Shown here in pieces: positions 54,968-64,000 of a stretch of 64,000 bases of DNA. The stretch comes from Nocardia donostiensis (GTDB taxonomy: Bacteria; Actinomycetota; Actinomycetes; Mycobacteriales; Mycobacteriaceae). Under the pieces are notes generated by a model. That model worked only from the letters and a program-made list of their open reading frames with translations, ran no database searches and was not told the origin of the DNA. The DNA lies in NCBI RefSeq assembly GCF_002081715.1, contig NZ_MUKP01000002.1, positions 171,259 through 235,258 on the forward strand. The letters run 5' to 3'. Numbering within the stretch: the first letter of the stretch is position 1; each line of letters opens with the position of its first letter. Both the position numbers and the translations under genes were made by a program.

Positions 54968-57112
54968 CTAACTTCCGTGCAGCGCGGCCAGCACCGCTTC
55001 GGCGGTTGCCCGGCCGATACCGGGTACCTCGGTGATCTCCTCCACCGTCGCTTCTTTGATTCGGGCCACCGAACCGAAGTGCGTGACCAGCGCGGTTCGT
55101 CGTGCCGTGCCCAGCCCGCGCACCGAGTCCAGAGCGGATGCGGTCATCCGGCGCGAGCGTTTGCTGCGGTGGAAGGTGATTGCGAAACGGTGTGCCTCGT
55201 CGCGCACCCGCTGCAGCAGATACAGCGCTTCGCTGGTGCGTGGCATGATCACCGGGTCCGGTTCGCCCGGCACCCATACTTCTTCGAGGCGTTTGGCCAG
55301 GCCGATCACTGCCACGTCGGTGATACCCAGCTCGTCGAGCACCTCGGCGGCCGCCGCGACCTGCGGTGCGCCGCCGTCGACCACGTACAAGTTGGGCGGG
55401 TAGGCGAATTTTCGTGGGCGGCCGGTCTGCGGGTCTATACCGGGCCGGGAGGTGAGTTCGGCGTCGGTGTCGAGCAGCCCACCCGAACCGATGCCCGGAT
55501 CCGCCGGACCGGTCTCTTCCTCGGCGAGGCCAGGGACGGTCGCATGGTCGCGCGCACTATCGGCAGTGCCGGTGTCTGTGACACTCCCGGTGATCGTGTG
55601 CCCGCCGGAGGTCTCCGCGGTGTCGAGTTCCGCGCGTTCGGCGGCGTCGCGGTCGCGGCGTAACCGGATGAATCGGCGCCTGGTCACCTCCGCGATGCTG
55701 GCGACGTCATCGGAGCGGCCTTCGCCGGCCGCCTCCCGGATCGCGTAGTGACGGTATTCGGATTTGCGCGGCAACCCGTCCTCGAACACCACCAGGGATG
55801 CCACCACATCGGTGCCCTGTACATGGCTGATATCGACGCATTCGATACGCAACGGCGCGGTGTCCAGGTCGAGTGCGTCCTGGATATCCTGCAGGGCGGC
55901 CGACCGGGAGGTCAGGTCGCCCGCGCGGCGCAGCTTGTGCTGGGCCAGCGCTTCGTGCGCATTGCGCTGCACGGTTTCGGCGAGCGCTTTCTTGTCCCCG
56001 CGCTGCGGTACGCGCAGCTGCACGGCGGACCCGCGCAACCGCGTCAGCCACTCCTGCAGTTCTTCGCTGTCGGCGGGCAGCGCGGGCACCAACACTTCGC
56101 GCGGTACCACGGCGGCGGGTTGTTCGCCTGCGCTCTGCTGGGCCACCGCCACCTGTTCGCCGTAGAACTGGGGCAGGAACTGTTCGACCAGCGCGGCCAG
56201 TTCACCGCCGGCTTCCGGGACGTCGACGGCGTCGCCGGATTTGTCGACCACCCAGCCGCGTTGGCCACGCACCCGCCCGTCGCGGACGTGGAAGATCTGT
56301 ACCGCGACCTCGAGCTCGTCGGCGGCGAAGGCGATGACGTCGGCATCGGTGCCGGTGCCGAGCACCACCGCCTGTTTCTCCAGGGCGCGGCGCAGCGCCT
56401 GCACATCGTCGCGCAGCCGGGCGGCGGTTTCGAAGTCCAGCTCCTCGGCGGCGGCATGCATCCGCTTCTCCAGATCACGCACCATCCGGTCGGTGCGTCC
56501 GGCGAGGAAATCGCAGAAGTCGTCCACGATGCGCCGATGCTCGACGGCATCCACCCGGCCCACACACGGCGCGGAGCATTTGTCGATGTAACCGAGCAGG
56601 CAGGGACGCCCGATCTGGCTGTGCCGTTTGAATACGCCGCTGGAACAAGTGCGCGCCGGGAACACTCGCAGCAGCAGGTCCAGCGTTTCCCTGATGGCCC
56701 ACGCATGCGCGTACGGGCCGAAATAGCGGACGCCTTTCTTGCGTGCCCCGCGGTAGACGAACAGACGCGGATACTCCTCGTTCAGGGTGACGGCCAGCAC
56801 CGGATAGGATTTGTCGTCGCGGTAACGCACGTTGAACCGCGGATCGAACTCTTTGATCCAGTTGTATTCCAGCTGCAGCGCCTCGACCTCGGTGGACACC
56901 ACCGTCCACTCGACACTCGCCGCGGTGGTCACCATCTGCCTGGTCCGCGGGTGCAGGGACGCGATATCGGCGAAGTAGGAGTTCAACCGGGCGCGTAGGC
57001 TCTTGGCCTTGCCGACGTAGATGACTCGGCCGTACCCGTCGCGGAATTTGTAGACACCGGGTTCGACGGGAATCGTGCCCGGCTTCGGCCGGTACGTCGC
57101 GGGATCTGCCAC
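54968..57112 (-). CDS. uvrC: UvrC, nucleotide excision repair endonuclease
   Basis: This 714-residue protein has the N-terminal GIY-YIG domain ([27 protein letters not shown]), [16 protein letters not shown], a UVR domain (about 200-240, [23 protein letters not shown]), and an RNase H-like domain starting [18 protein letters not shown]-terminal helix-hairpin-helix pair is present ([15 protein letters not shown] and [16 protein letters not shown]). It cuts on both sides of lesions with UvrAB. It is longer than usual because of a Gly/Thr/Ala-rich insert of about 60 residues before [10 protein letters not shown] (about residues 490-555). Confidence 0.97.
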   Translation of the reverse strand: MADPATYRPKPGTIPVEPGVYKFRDGYGRVIYVGKAKSLRARLNSYFADIASLHPRTRQMVTTAASVEWTVVSTEVEALQLEYNWIKEFDPRFNVRYRDDKSYPVLAVTLNEEYPRLFVYRGARKKGVRYFGPYAHAWAIRETLDLLLRVFPARTCSSGVFKRHSQIGRPCLLGYIDKCSAPCVGRVDAVEHRRIVDDFCDFLAGRTDRMVRDLEKRMHAAAEELDFETAARLRDDVQALRRALEKQAVVLGTGTDADVIAFAADELEVAVQIFHVRDGRVRGQRGWVVDKSGDAVDVPEAGGELAALVEQFLPQFYGEQVAVAQQSAGEQPAAVVPREVLVPALPADSEELQEWLTRLRGSAVQLRVPQRGDKKALAETVQRNAHEALAQHKLRRAGDLTSRSAALQDIQDALDLDTAPLRIECVDISHVQGTDVVASLVVFEDGLPRKSEYRHYAIREAAGEGRSDDVASIAEVTRRRFIRLRRDRDAAERAELDTAETSGGHTITGSVTDTGTADSARDHATVPGLAEEETGPADPGIGSGGLLDTDAELTSRPGIDPQTGRPRKFAYPPNLYVVDGGAPQVAAAAEVLDELGITDVAVIGLAKRLEEVWVPGEPDPVIMPRTSEALYLLQRVRDEAHRFAITFHRSKRSRRMTASALDSVRGLGTARRTALVTHFGSVARIKEATVEEITEVPGIGRATAEAVLAALHGS

Positions 57113-57207
57113 GAAACCAGCCTATCGAGCGGCACCGACAGCCTGGGCAGGGCCGGGGCGCGACGAAAACCGTGTCGGGTGTCGGTGGCTGCGGTTACAG
57201 TCCGCCT

Positions 57208-59160
57208 ATGAAGCGAGCGCGACGGATCTGGGGTGGGGCGGCGCTGGCGCTGGCGCTGATCGCCGGAGTGACGAGCGGATGTTCCAGCGAAACCGATCGG
57301 GCGGACGCATGTGTGAGCGTGCCCAACGGCACCCCGGTCGCCACCACCGCAGCGCCGGGCACGAGCTCGCCGACAACGCAGAACCTCGCCACCAATCCCG
57401 AGATCGCGACCGGCTACCGCAGCGATATGACGGCGGTGCGCACGGCGAGCTACGCGGTGTCCACCGCCAATCCGTTGGCCACCCGGGCCGCTTGCGGGGT
57501 GCTGCGCGACGGTGGTACCGCCGCCGACGCGCTGATCACCGCCCAGACCGTGCTGGGTCTGGTGGAACCGCAGGCCTCCGGTATCGGCGGCGGCGCCTTC
57601 CTGCTGTATTACGATGCCGGTGACGGCGCCGTCACCGCCTACGACGGTCGCGAGACCGCGCCCGCGGCAGCCACCCAGAACTATCTGCGCTGGATCAGCG
57701 ACACCGACCGCAGTGAACCGAAACCCAATGCCCGTGCCAGCGGTCGGTCGATCGGCGTGCCCGGCGTACTGCGCATGCTGGAGTCGGCCCATCGCGAGCA
57801 CGGCGAGACCGCGTGGCGGGACCTGTTCGAACCGGCGGTGTCACTGGCCGACCAAGGTTTCCAGATCAGCCCGCGGCTGGCGAGCCAGATCGCCGCATCC
57901 GCCGGTGACCTTGCCCGCGACCCCGCCGCGGCGGACTATTTCCTGGAACCGGACGGCTCGGCGAAGCCTGCGGGCACGATGCTGACCAATCCGGCGATGT
58001 CGAAAACGTTGAACTCCATCGCCGCCGACGGCGCGGACGCCTTCTACACCGGCCCCATCGCCCGCGACATAGTGGCAGTCGCGACGTCGCAGACCGGCGA
58101 CCGCACCCCGAGCCTGATCACCACCGAAGACCTCGCCGGCTACCAGCCGAAGACACGGACCGCATTGTGCACCGGTTACCGCGAACACGAGATCTGCGGT
58201 ATGCCAGCACCGTCGTCGGGCGGGATCACCGTGGCCGCGACGCTGGGCATCCTGGAGAACTTCGACCTCGCCGCGATCGGCCCGCACGACGTCGACCGCA
58301 ACGGCGGGAAACCGACAGCCGAGGCGGTGCACCTGATCTCCGAGGCCGAACGTCTGGCCTACGCCGACCGCGACAAATACGTCGCCGATACCGATTTCGT
58401 ACCACTGCCAGGCAATTCGGCGCAGACCCTGCTCGATGACGGCTACCTGTCCCAGCGCGCGAAACTCATCGATCCGGAAAGCAGTATGGGCACGGCGCAA
58501 CCCGGCGATTTCGGCCCCGTCCCCGTCGGCGTAGGACCGCAACCTCCCGAGCACGGCACCAGCCATATCTCGATCGTCGACTCCCACGGCAACGCGGCCG
58601 CTATGACCACCACCGTCGAATCCGCTTTCGGCTCGTTCCACATGGTCGACGGTTTTCTGCTCAACAACCAGCTCACCGATTTCGCCGCCGACCCGCTCGG
58701 TGCGGACGGGCTGCCCGTCGCGAACCGCGTGGAACCCGGAAAACGTCCCCGCAGCTCGATGAGCCCGACCCTGGTGTTCGACCGCGGCCCCGACGGCGAG
58801 CGTGGCGCGCTCACCCATGTCACCGGTTCCCCCGGCGGCTCGGTGATCATCCAGTTCGTGGTGAAAACACTGGTCGGGATGTTGGATTGGGGGCTCGACC
58901 CCCAGCAGGCGGTCTCGGCGGTAGCGTTCGGTGCGGCCAACACGCCCGTCACCGGCGTCGGCGGTGAACATCCATCGATAAACCCCCGCGACGACGGAGC
59001 CCACGACCCGCTGGTACAGCGATTACGCGAACTCGGCCATCAAGTGTCGGTCGCACCGCAGTCCAGCGGACTGAGTACCCTGCAACGCGACGGGGACGCG
59101 GGATGGATCGGCGGCGCCGACCCGCGCCGCGAGGGCGAAGTACTCGGCGACACTCGCTGA
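57208..59160 (+). CDS. ggt: Gamma-glutamyltransferase, lipoprotein
   Basis: This protein of about 650 residues has a signal peptide ending GVTSGC (lipobox). The family regions include VEPQASGIGGGAFLLYYD and YDGRETAPAAA. The autoprocessing nucleophile is in HGTSHISIVDSHGNAAAMT (Thr at the new N-terminus of the small subunit), with MSPTLVFD and GSPGGSVIIQFV after it. It cleaves the gamma-glutamyl bond of glutathione-like thiols outside the cell. The start at 57208 (MKRARRIWG) gives the signal peptide. It is divergent from uvrC by 95 bases and convergent with the PH-domain gene. Confidence 0.95.
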   Translation: MKRARRIWGGAALALALIAGVTSGCSSETDRADACVSVPNGTPVATTAAPGTSSPTTQNLATNPEIATGYRSDMTAVRTASYAVSTANPLATRAACGVLRDGGTAADALITAQTVLGLVEPQASGIGGGAFLLYYDAGDGAVTAYDGRETAPAAATQNYLRWISDTDRSEPKPNARASGRSIGVPGVLRMLESAHREHGETAWRDLFEPAVSLADQGFQISPRLASQIAASAGDLARDPAAADYFLEPDGSAKPAGTMLTNPAMSKTLNSIAADGADAFYTGPIARDIVAVATSQTGDRTPSLITTEDLAGYQPKTRTALCTGYREHEICGMPAPSSGGITVAATLGILENFDLAAIGPHDVDRNGGKPTAEAVHLISEAERLAYADRDKYVADTDFVPLPGNSAQTLLDDGYLSQRAKLIDPESSMGTAQPGDFGPVPVGVGPQPPEHGTSHISIVDSHGNAAAMTTTVESAFGSFHMVDGFLLNNQLTDFAADPLGADGLPVANRVEPGKRPRSSMSPTLVFDRGPDGERGALTHVTGSPGGSVIIQFVVKTLVGMLDWGLDPQQAVSAVAFGAANTPVTGVGGEHPSINPRDDGAHDPLVQRLRELGHQVSVAPQSSGLSTLQRDGDAGWIGGADPRREGEVLGDTR

Positions 59161-59169
59161 AACGCGGCG

Positions 59170-59679
59170 TCACCGACCCGCTTCGCTGTACTTCGCACCC
59201 AACTCCCGCAACCGTTGCAACGCGGCCGCCGCATACTCCTTGTCGTTGGCACGGATCGCCAGCATCGGCACATACTCGTCGCCGACCAATTCGAGCCGCG
59301 CCCACGACTTACGATCCGGGAACGACACGCCGCGAATATGCTGCCAGCCGAACTCGTTGTCGCCCAGCACATTACGCACCACAACCCCGCGCGGACCCAC
59401 CCGCACCCGCGGCCGCGTCAACAACAGCACCGCGGCGGCTCCTAGCACACCGATTCCCGCCATCGCGAACTGGTCGGCCACCCGGAAATTCACCCCGGTG
59501 TACCCGGTGCGCAAAAAAACACCAAGCGTGGTGAACACCACCACCAACAGCACCGCAACCACCACAGCAGTACGGCGAGCCCGGCGCGGACGGACCTCCA
59601 GATCCCATTCCGGCCGACCGACCACCGCACCGGCGGCACCCGCCGGCTCATTCCTACGCCAGATCCGGACGACAGGCAT
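59170..59679 (-). CDS. PH-domain membrane protein (Rv1417-like)
   Basis: This protein of about 169 residues has two membrane segments (VVVAVLLVVVFTTLGVFL and FAMAGIGVLGAAAVLLL). A bacterial PH-like domain follows (RVGPRGVVVRNVLGDNEFGWQHIRGVSFP). The position next to ribH equals Rv1417. The start at 59679 lies two bases after the ribH stop, so it is probably the last gene of the rib operon. The function is unknown. Confidence 0.85.
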   Translation of the reverse strand: MPVVRIWRRNEPAGAAGAVVGRPEWDLEVRPRRARRTAVVVAVLLVVVFTTLGVFLRTGYTGVNFRVADQFAMAGIGVLGAAAVLLLTRPRVRVGPRGVVVRNVLGDNEFGWQHIRGVSFPDRKSWARLELVGDEYVPMLAIRANDKEYAAAALQRLRELGAKYSEAGR

Positions 59680-59681
59680 CT

Positions 59682-60167
<486 letters not shown>

Positions 60168-60190
60168 TCAGCCTCTTTCCCGAATCGACA

Positions 60191-61435
60191 TCACTGTGCG
60201 GTCTCGCCCAGATCCAGATCATCCAAACCGACCAGGTCGTGACCCATCCGGTCACGTTTGGTCCGCAGATAACGCAGATTCTCGGCATTGGCCCGCACCG
60301 GCATCGGCACCCGCTCGGTGATCCGCAGCCCGTAACCATCCAACCCGACCCGTTTCGCCGGATTATTGGTGAGCAGCCGCATCGAACGAATACCGAGATC
60401 GACCAGAATCTGCGCACCCGTCCCGTAATCACGAGCATCGGCGGGCAACCCCAGCTCGATATTCGCATCCACGGTGTCATGACCGGAATCCTGCAACTGA
60501 TACGCCTGCAGCTTGTGCATCAAACCGATGCCACGGCCCTCGTGCCCACGCATATACAGCACAACGCCGCGACCCTCCCGGGCCACCATCTCCAGCGCCG
60601 CATCCAACTGCGGACCGCAGTCACAACGCAACGAACCGAACACGTCACCGGTCAAGCATTCCGAATGCACCCGCACCAGCACATCATCGCCGTCGAGAAT
60701 ATCGCCGCGCACCAGCGCCACATGCTCGACCTCGTCGTAAATGCTCTGATACCCGACCGCGGTGAACTCGCCGTGCACAGTGGGGATCCGCGCCTCCGCG
60801 ACCCGCACCACATGCTTTTCGTGTTTACGACGCCACGCGATCATATCCGCGATCGAAATCAGCGCCAGCTCATGCTCATCGGCGAAAACCCGCAGCTCAT
60901 CGGTGCGAGCCATATGCCCGTCATCCTTCTGGCTGACGATTTCGCAGATCACCCCGGCAGGCCGCAAACCGGCCATCCGCGCCAAATCCACCGCCGCCTC
61001 GGTATGCCCCGGCCTGCGCAACACCCCGCCGTCCTTCGCGCGCAACGGCACCACATGCCCAGGCCGGGTGAAATCATCGGCCTTCGCATCCGCATCAGCC
61101 AGCAAACGAATCGTCCGCGCCCGATCCGCGCCCGAGATACCGGTCGAAATGCCCTCCCTGGCATCCACCGACACCGTGTACGCGGTCCCGTGTTTGTCCT
61201 GATTCAACGCATACATCGGCGGCAAACCAAGCCGATCACAATCGGCACCGGTCAACGGCACACAGATGTAGCCGGAGGTGTAGCGGATCATAAAAGCCAT
61301 CAACTCCGGAGTGGCCTTCTCCGCCGCGAAGATGAGGTCGCCCTCGTTCTCCCGATCCTCGTCGTCGACGACGACGACCGGCTTACCGGCCGCGATATCG
61401 GCGACTGCGCGCTCGATGGTGTCGAACCTGGTCAC
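60191..61435 (-). CDS. ribBA: Bifunctional 3,4-dihydroxy-2-butanone-4-phosphate synthase / GTP cyclohydrolase II
   Basis: This 414-residue protein has an N-terminal RibB domain ([51 protein letters not shown]). The C-terminal RibA domain contains the zinc site [18 protein letters not shown] and [19 protein letters not shown]. It makes both early precursors of riboflavin. It starts with GTG at 61435. RibD (deaminase/reductase) is not encoded in this window, so the pathway here is incomplete. Confidence 0.97.
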   Translation of the reverse strand: MTRFDTIERAVADIAAGKPVVVVDDEDRENEGDLIFAAEKATPELMAFMIRYTSGYICVPLTGADCDRLGLPPMYALNQDKHGTAYTVSVDAREGISTGISGADRARTIRLLADADAKADDFTRPGHVVPLRAKDGGVLRRPGHTEAAVDLARMAGLRPAGVICEIVSQKDDGHMARTDELRVFADEHELALISIADMIAWRRKHEKHVVRVAEARIPTVHGEFTAVGYQSIYDEVEHVALVRGDILDGDDVLVRVHSECLTGDVFGSLRCDCGPQLDAALEMVAREGRGVVLYMRGHEGRGIGLMHKLQAYQLQDSGHDTVDANIELGLPADARDYGTGAQILVDLGIRSMRLLTNNPAKRVGLDGYGLRITERVPMPVRANAENLRYLRTKRDRMGHDLVGLDDLDLGETAQ

Positions 61436-61490
61436 GTCTGCTGTGCTCCATCTCCCATAAGGTGCCCACTCACACTACTGTGTTGGATTT

Positions 61491-61536
61491 GCCGCGCTGG
61501 CGCGCGGCGGGTTCGCGGCCCCTTGTGGCTCGCGTT
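61491..61536 (+). repeat. Dispersed palindromic element, copy 3 (partial)
   Basis: A 7-bp hairpin, GCCGCGC-TGGC-GCGCGGC (61491-61508), is followed by GGGTTCGCGGCCCC and TTGTGGCTCGCGTT. These match the first half of copies 1 and 2 closely. The sequence then diverges and no closing arm is found. It lies between ribE and ribBA, with the element's leading end facing ribBA. Confidence 0.75.
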
Positions 61537-61639
61537 CCGGGGCTCGTAAGACTCGTCCGGGCGGGGTTGGGGGTGCTCGGAGAGTCCCACGGGCCTGGGG
61601 TGCAGCGCTCCGGTGTGGGGCCGGAGCGGCTCGGGGTGC

Positions 61640-62263
61640 TCATCCGCGCTGGTGGAGGCGTTCGACGTATTTGGCGATGACGTCCACCTCGAGGTTGACC
61701 TTGGTGCCGGGGGCGGTGGCGCCGAGGTTGGTGAGCGAGAGGGTGGTGGGGATCAGGGAAACTTCGAACCAGTCGGCGGCGCCGTCGGCGGCGGGGGTTT
61801 CCGTGCGGCCGAGAGCGGAGACGGTGAGGGAGATGCCGTCGACGGTGATCGAACCTTTTTCCACGACATATTTGGCGACGGGGCCGGGCAGCGAGATGCG
61901 CACGACCTCCCAGTTCTGCGACGGGGTGCGGGAGAGGACGGTGCCGGTGCCGTCGACATGTCCCTGCACGATATGGCCGCCGAGCCTGCTGTTGACGGCG
62001 GCGGCGCGTTCCAGGTTGACCTTCGCGCCCGGGCCGAGTCCGCCGATGCTGGAGCGGGCGAGGGTTTCACCCATCACGTCGACAGTGAATGTATCGCCGT
62101 CGACGACGTCGACCACGGTCAGGCAAACACCGTTGACGGCGATCGAATCACCGTGCCCGGCATCGGAGGTCACCAGCTTGCCCCGGATGGTGAACCGTGC
62201 CGAGTCCGCCAGTTGCTCGGTGGCGACGATCTCACCCAGCTCCTCGACGATGCCTGTGAACAT
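61640..62263 (-). CDS. ribE: Riboflavin synthase, alpha chain
   Basis: This 207-residue protein starts MFTGIVEELGEIV and has two lumazine-binding repeats. The first contains SIAVNGVCLTVVDVVDGDTFTVDVM; the second contains GSITVDGISLTVSAL. It converts two lumazines to riboflavin. It lies upstream of ribBA on the same strand but is separated by about 200 bases that hold element copy 3. No FMN riboswitch consensus is visible in the 240 bases upstream. Confidence 0.96.
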   Translation of the reverse strand: MFTGIVEELGEIVATEQLADSARFTIRGKLVTSDAGHGDSIAVNGVCLTVVDVVDGDTFTVDVMGETLARSSIGGLGPGAKVNLERAAAVNSRLGGHIVQGHVDGTGTVLSRTPSQNWEVVRISLPGPVAKYVVEKGSITVDGISLTVSALGRTETPAADGAADWFEVSLIPTTLSLTNLGATAPGTKVNLEVDVIAKYVERLHQRG

Positions 62264-62543
62264 GCCCTACTCCGTTTCCCTCATACCTTCCGGTGATCAA
62301 CAGCGCGAACCGGGAGAGGTATTCCCAGCAGCCGTCATCTCCGCCCAGCGTAACGAGGCTCCGACAGAGCGCGACGCGGAGCACATTGTGCGCGTCAGCG
62401 CACCGATAACACAGCACTTCACAGTATGGTGAGGGTTCGGCATAACCGCTGTGGGGGCGGGTACTGCGATCGACGGGGGGCAGTTCGACCAGCATGTTTC
62501 AGCAGTTTCCTGGCAAGTTCACTACTCGAGGAAGCCGAACACC
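62264..62543. other. Intergenic region upstream of ribE
   Basis: These 280 bases separate ribE (minus strand) from a small two-gene unit on the plus strand. I see no conserved riboflavin (FMN) riboswitch core and no gene with a recognisable product. Confidence 0.45.
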
Positions 62544-62672
62544 GTGGCTGAATTCATGAACGACACGCATGTGACGGATTCGGGCGCGGCGCAGCGCCGC
62601 ATTGTTCCGCCCGGCCCCGGGCAGCGCGACGGCGACCACATCCGCACCCGCGCTGCGGGCGGTGCCCGTTGA
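62544..62672 (+). CDS. Possible 42-residue leader or small protein
   Basis: A GTG at 62544 with GAGGAA ten bases upstream opens a 42-residue frame. The frame contains MNDTHVTDSG and RRIVPPGPGQRDGDHIRTRA. Its stop TGA overlaps the TTG start of the next gene (TTGA), an arrangement typical of translational coupling. The Pro-Gly and His-Ile-Arg-Thr-Arg stretch looks more ordered than random high-GC translation. No family is recognised. The start could also be the ATG at 62556. Confidence 0.4.
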   Translation: MAEFMNDTHVTDSGAAQRRIVPPGPGQRDGDHIRTRAAGGAR

Positions 62673-63139
62673 CAACATTCGTCGATTCCACGCTCGAGGA
62701 TCGCTGCCTGCGTTACCGCCGCGAATTCCAGCTCCCCGCCGTTATCGATCCCACGTCGCGTCACATTCTGCTCTATGTCGGCGCTCGATGTGGGGCTGTC
62801 ACGATGCCCACGGAGCTCGGTGAGCAGGTGCGCCAGCGGCTGCGGCTCGCGGGTATCGCCGGGCCGGTCGTGGCTCATCCCAGGGCGCGGCGCTGGACGT
62901 TCCTCACCGGTCCCACCCAGCCCGACAGCATCAGCGTGACCGCGGCGGCGGAGTTGTTCCGGCTCTACACGACGGTTGCCTGCGGGGGCAGTCAGATCGT
63001 GCTGCCCTCCCCTGAGGACGAACGCACCGGTTACCGCACCTGGGTGCAGAGCCCGCAGACCACCGCGGACCGGCCGCCGCAAAGCTTCGTCGTCGATGCC
63101 GCCCGGGATGCCGGTGCGTCGAGAACCCCTGGGCGGTGA
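62669..63139 (+). CDS. Uncharacterised actinobacterial protein (156 aa)
   Basis: This soluble 156-residue protein begins with TTG and contains LEDRCLRYRREFQLPAVID, ARCGAVTMPTELGEQVRQRL, VVAHPRARRWTFLTGP and AAELFRLYTTVACGGSQIVLPSPEDE. The last motifs, with a hydrophobic strand followed by LPSP, look like a real domain. I recall similar proteins in Nocardia and Rhodococcus, some annotated as primase/polymerase-like or RNA polymerase-related, without evidence. It ends 22 bases before the convergent rpe. In M. tuberculosis this slot holds ribG and lprG-P55 instead. Confidence 0.7.
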   Translation: MTTFVDSTLEDRCLRYRREFQLPAVIDPTSRHILLYVGARCGAVTMPTELGEQVRQRLRLAGIAGPVVAHPRARRWTFLTGPTQPDSISVTAAAELFRLYTTVACGGSQIVLPSPEDERTGYRTWVQSPQTTADRPPQSFVVDAARDAGASRTPGR

Positions 63140-63161
63140 GCTCGCAGGCGCAGGACGGGTG

Positions 63162-63854
63162 TCAGTGGGTTCGGGCCTTCGCCGCCTGCTGCCGCAGCGC
63201 TTCGACCGTCGCGCCGGGGTCGGTGGTGTTGTAGACAGCCGAGCCGGCGACGAAGCAGTCGATACCCGCCTCGGCCGCGGCCTCGATGGTGTCGTTGTTG
63301 ATTCCGCCGTCGATTTCCACGATCAGCCGCAGTTCCCCGGAATCGACCAGTCGCCGCACTGTCCGCGCTTTGTCCAGCACGTGCGGGATGAAGGATTGGC
63401 CGCCGAAACCGGGCTCCACACTCATCACCAGCAGGGTGTCGAAATCGCGCAGGATCTCCAGGTACGGCTCGATCGGTGTGTTCGGTTTCACCGAGAGCCC
63501 GGCCTTGGCGCCCGCGGCGCGGATATCGCGGGCCACCGCGACAGGATCATCGGTGGCCTCTGCGTGGAAGGTCACGTTGTGGGCGCCTGCTTCGGCGTAG
63601 GGGGGCGCCCACCTGCCCGGGTCCTCGATCATCAGATGGCAGTCCAGCGGGATATCGGTGGCCTTCAGCAGGCTCTGCACCACGGGAAGCCCGAGCGTCA
63701 GGTTCGGCACGAAATGCGCATCCATCACGTCGACGTGCAACCAGTCGGCGCTCGACACGGCCCGCGCCTCGTCGGCGAGGTAGGCGAAATCGGCGGAGAG
63801 GATGGACGGGGCGATCATGGGGCTTGCGGGGCGGGTGAAGGTCTGCGTGGACAC
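63162..63854 (-). CDS. rpe: Ribulose-phosphate 3-epimerase
   Basis: This protein of about 230 residues contains [34 protein letters not shown] (metal-binding His and Asp), [27 protein letters not shown] and [12 protein letters not shown]. It links ribulose 5-phosphate and xylulose 5-phosphate and so complements the pentose-phosphate operon at 33-39 kb. The GTG at 63854 ([12 protein letters not shown]) is preferred; a longer frame reaches 63899. Confidence 0.95.
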   Translation of the reverse strand: MSTQTFTRPASPMIAPSILSADFAYLADEARAVSSADWLHVDVMDAHFVPNLTLGLPVVQSLLKATDIPLDCHLMIEDPGRWAPPYAEAGAHNVTFHAEATDDPVAVARDIRAAGAKAGLSVKPNTPIEPYLEILRDFDTLLVMSVEPGFGGQSFIPHVLDKARTVRRLVDSGELRLIVEIDGGINNDTIEAAAEAGIDCFVAGSAVYNTTDPGATVEALRQQAAKARTH

Positions 63855-63975
63855 AACGCGGCAGTGTAGTCTGCCGGTGGTCACCACCCTGCCGGGCAAT
63901 CGCGACCCTCGGCTCGGTGCCGCGGTCGTGGTGCTGCGTGGGTTGCCGGAACCGAGAGTGGGTAGCCTTCAAAAC

Positions 63976-64000
63976 GTGATCAACATTTCGGCGGAAAAGG
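63976..64000 (+). CDS. Possible start of a gene continuing beyond the window
   Basis: GTG at 63976 opens INISAEK, which runs off the right edge. The upstream sequence has no strong ribosome site. With only eight codons visible this is a weak call; it is divergent from rpe. Confidence 0.2.

Noticed and set aside
62264..62543. FMN riboswitch upstream of ribE
   Set aside because: The conserved core sequences of the RFN element are not found.

Overview
The window is high-GC actinobacterial DNA. It carries whiA, mptB (the mannosyltransferase of lipomannan assembly), a sufR-sufBDCSU-sufT operon, opcA beside zwf, and a conservon. Its gene order closely follows, as I recall it, the Mycobacterium tuberculosis stretch from rpe/rib through uvrC-rapZ-yvcK-whiA, gap-pgk-tpiA-secG, pgl-opcA-zwf-tal-tkt, ctaB, qor, ctaA, an ABC pair and mptB to suf, read in the opposite direction. 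A mycolic-acid actinomycete, most likely Nocardia or a close relative, is the best guess; the species cannot be fixed from the sequence alone.

Region 1 (1-9.9 kb) is accessory: the 3' part of a glycogen-debranching-type glycosidase, a lipoprotein L,D-transpeptidase, a proline-rich membrane protein, an Acg-like nitroreductase, a tandem universal stress protein, a glucose-dehydrogenase-like zinc enzyme, a small membrane protein and a large ATPase-LuxR regulator. Region 2 (9.9-15.3 kb, minus strand) is a complete conservon: sensor-kinase-like protein, roadblock protein, DUF742 protein, Ras-like GTPase and two cytochromes P450. The first P450 lacks the ExxR arginine, as in the CYP157 family. About 0.9 kb without a recognisable gene lies upstream.

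Region 3 (16.1-22.8 kb, minus strand) is the iron-sulfur cluster assembly operon, starting with its repressor SufR; a likely SufR operator sits at the sufR start. Divergent from it, region 4 (23-32.5 kb) holds mptB, a two-gene ABC exporter, ctaA, a PucR-type regulator, a small conserved protein, qor, a TetR regulator, a decayed FAD monooxygenase and ctaB. Region 5 (32.8-39.3 kb) is the pentose-phosphate operon tkt-tal-zwf-opcA-pgl.

Region 6 (39.3-47.9 kb) is a variable insert between pgl and tpiA: a palindromic repeat element, a frameshifted DUF1330 remnant, a fused alpha-beta 2-oxoacid dehydrogenase E1, an SRPBCC protein, an epoxide-hydrolase-like protein, an SDR, secG, an MFS exporter and a META-domain lipoprotein. 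Region 7 (48.2-57.1 kb, minus strand) has gap-pgk-tpiA, then whiA-yvcK-rapZ-uvrC. Region 8 (57.2-64 kb) has gamma-glutamyltransferase, a PH-domain membrane protein, ribH, ribBA, ribE, an uncharacterised two-gene pair, rpe and possibly the first codons of another gene.

The most interesting non-coding signal is a dispersed palindromic element present three times (39.35, 51.75 and 61.49 kb). Its leading hairpin changes sequence between copies yet stays base-paired. Other points of interest are the conservon with a degenerate P450, the SufR operator, and several decayed genes in the variable insert.
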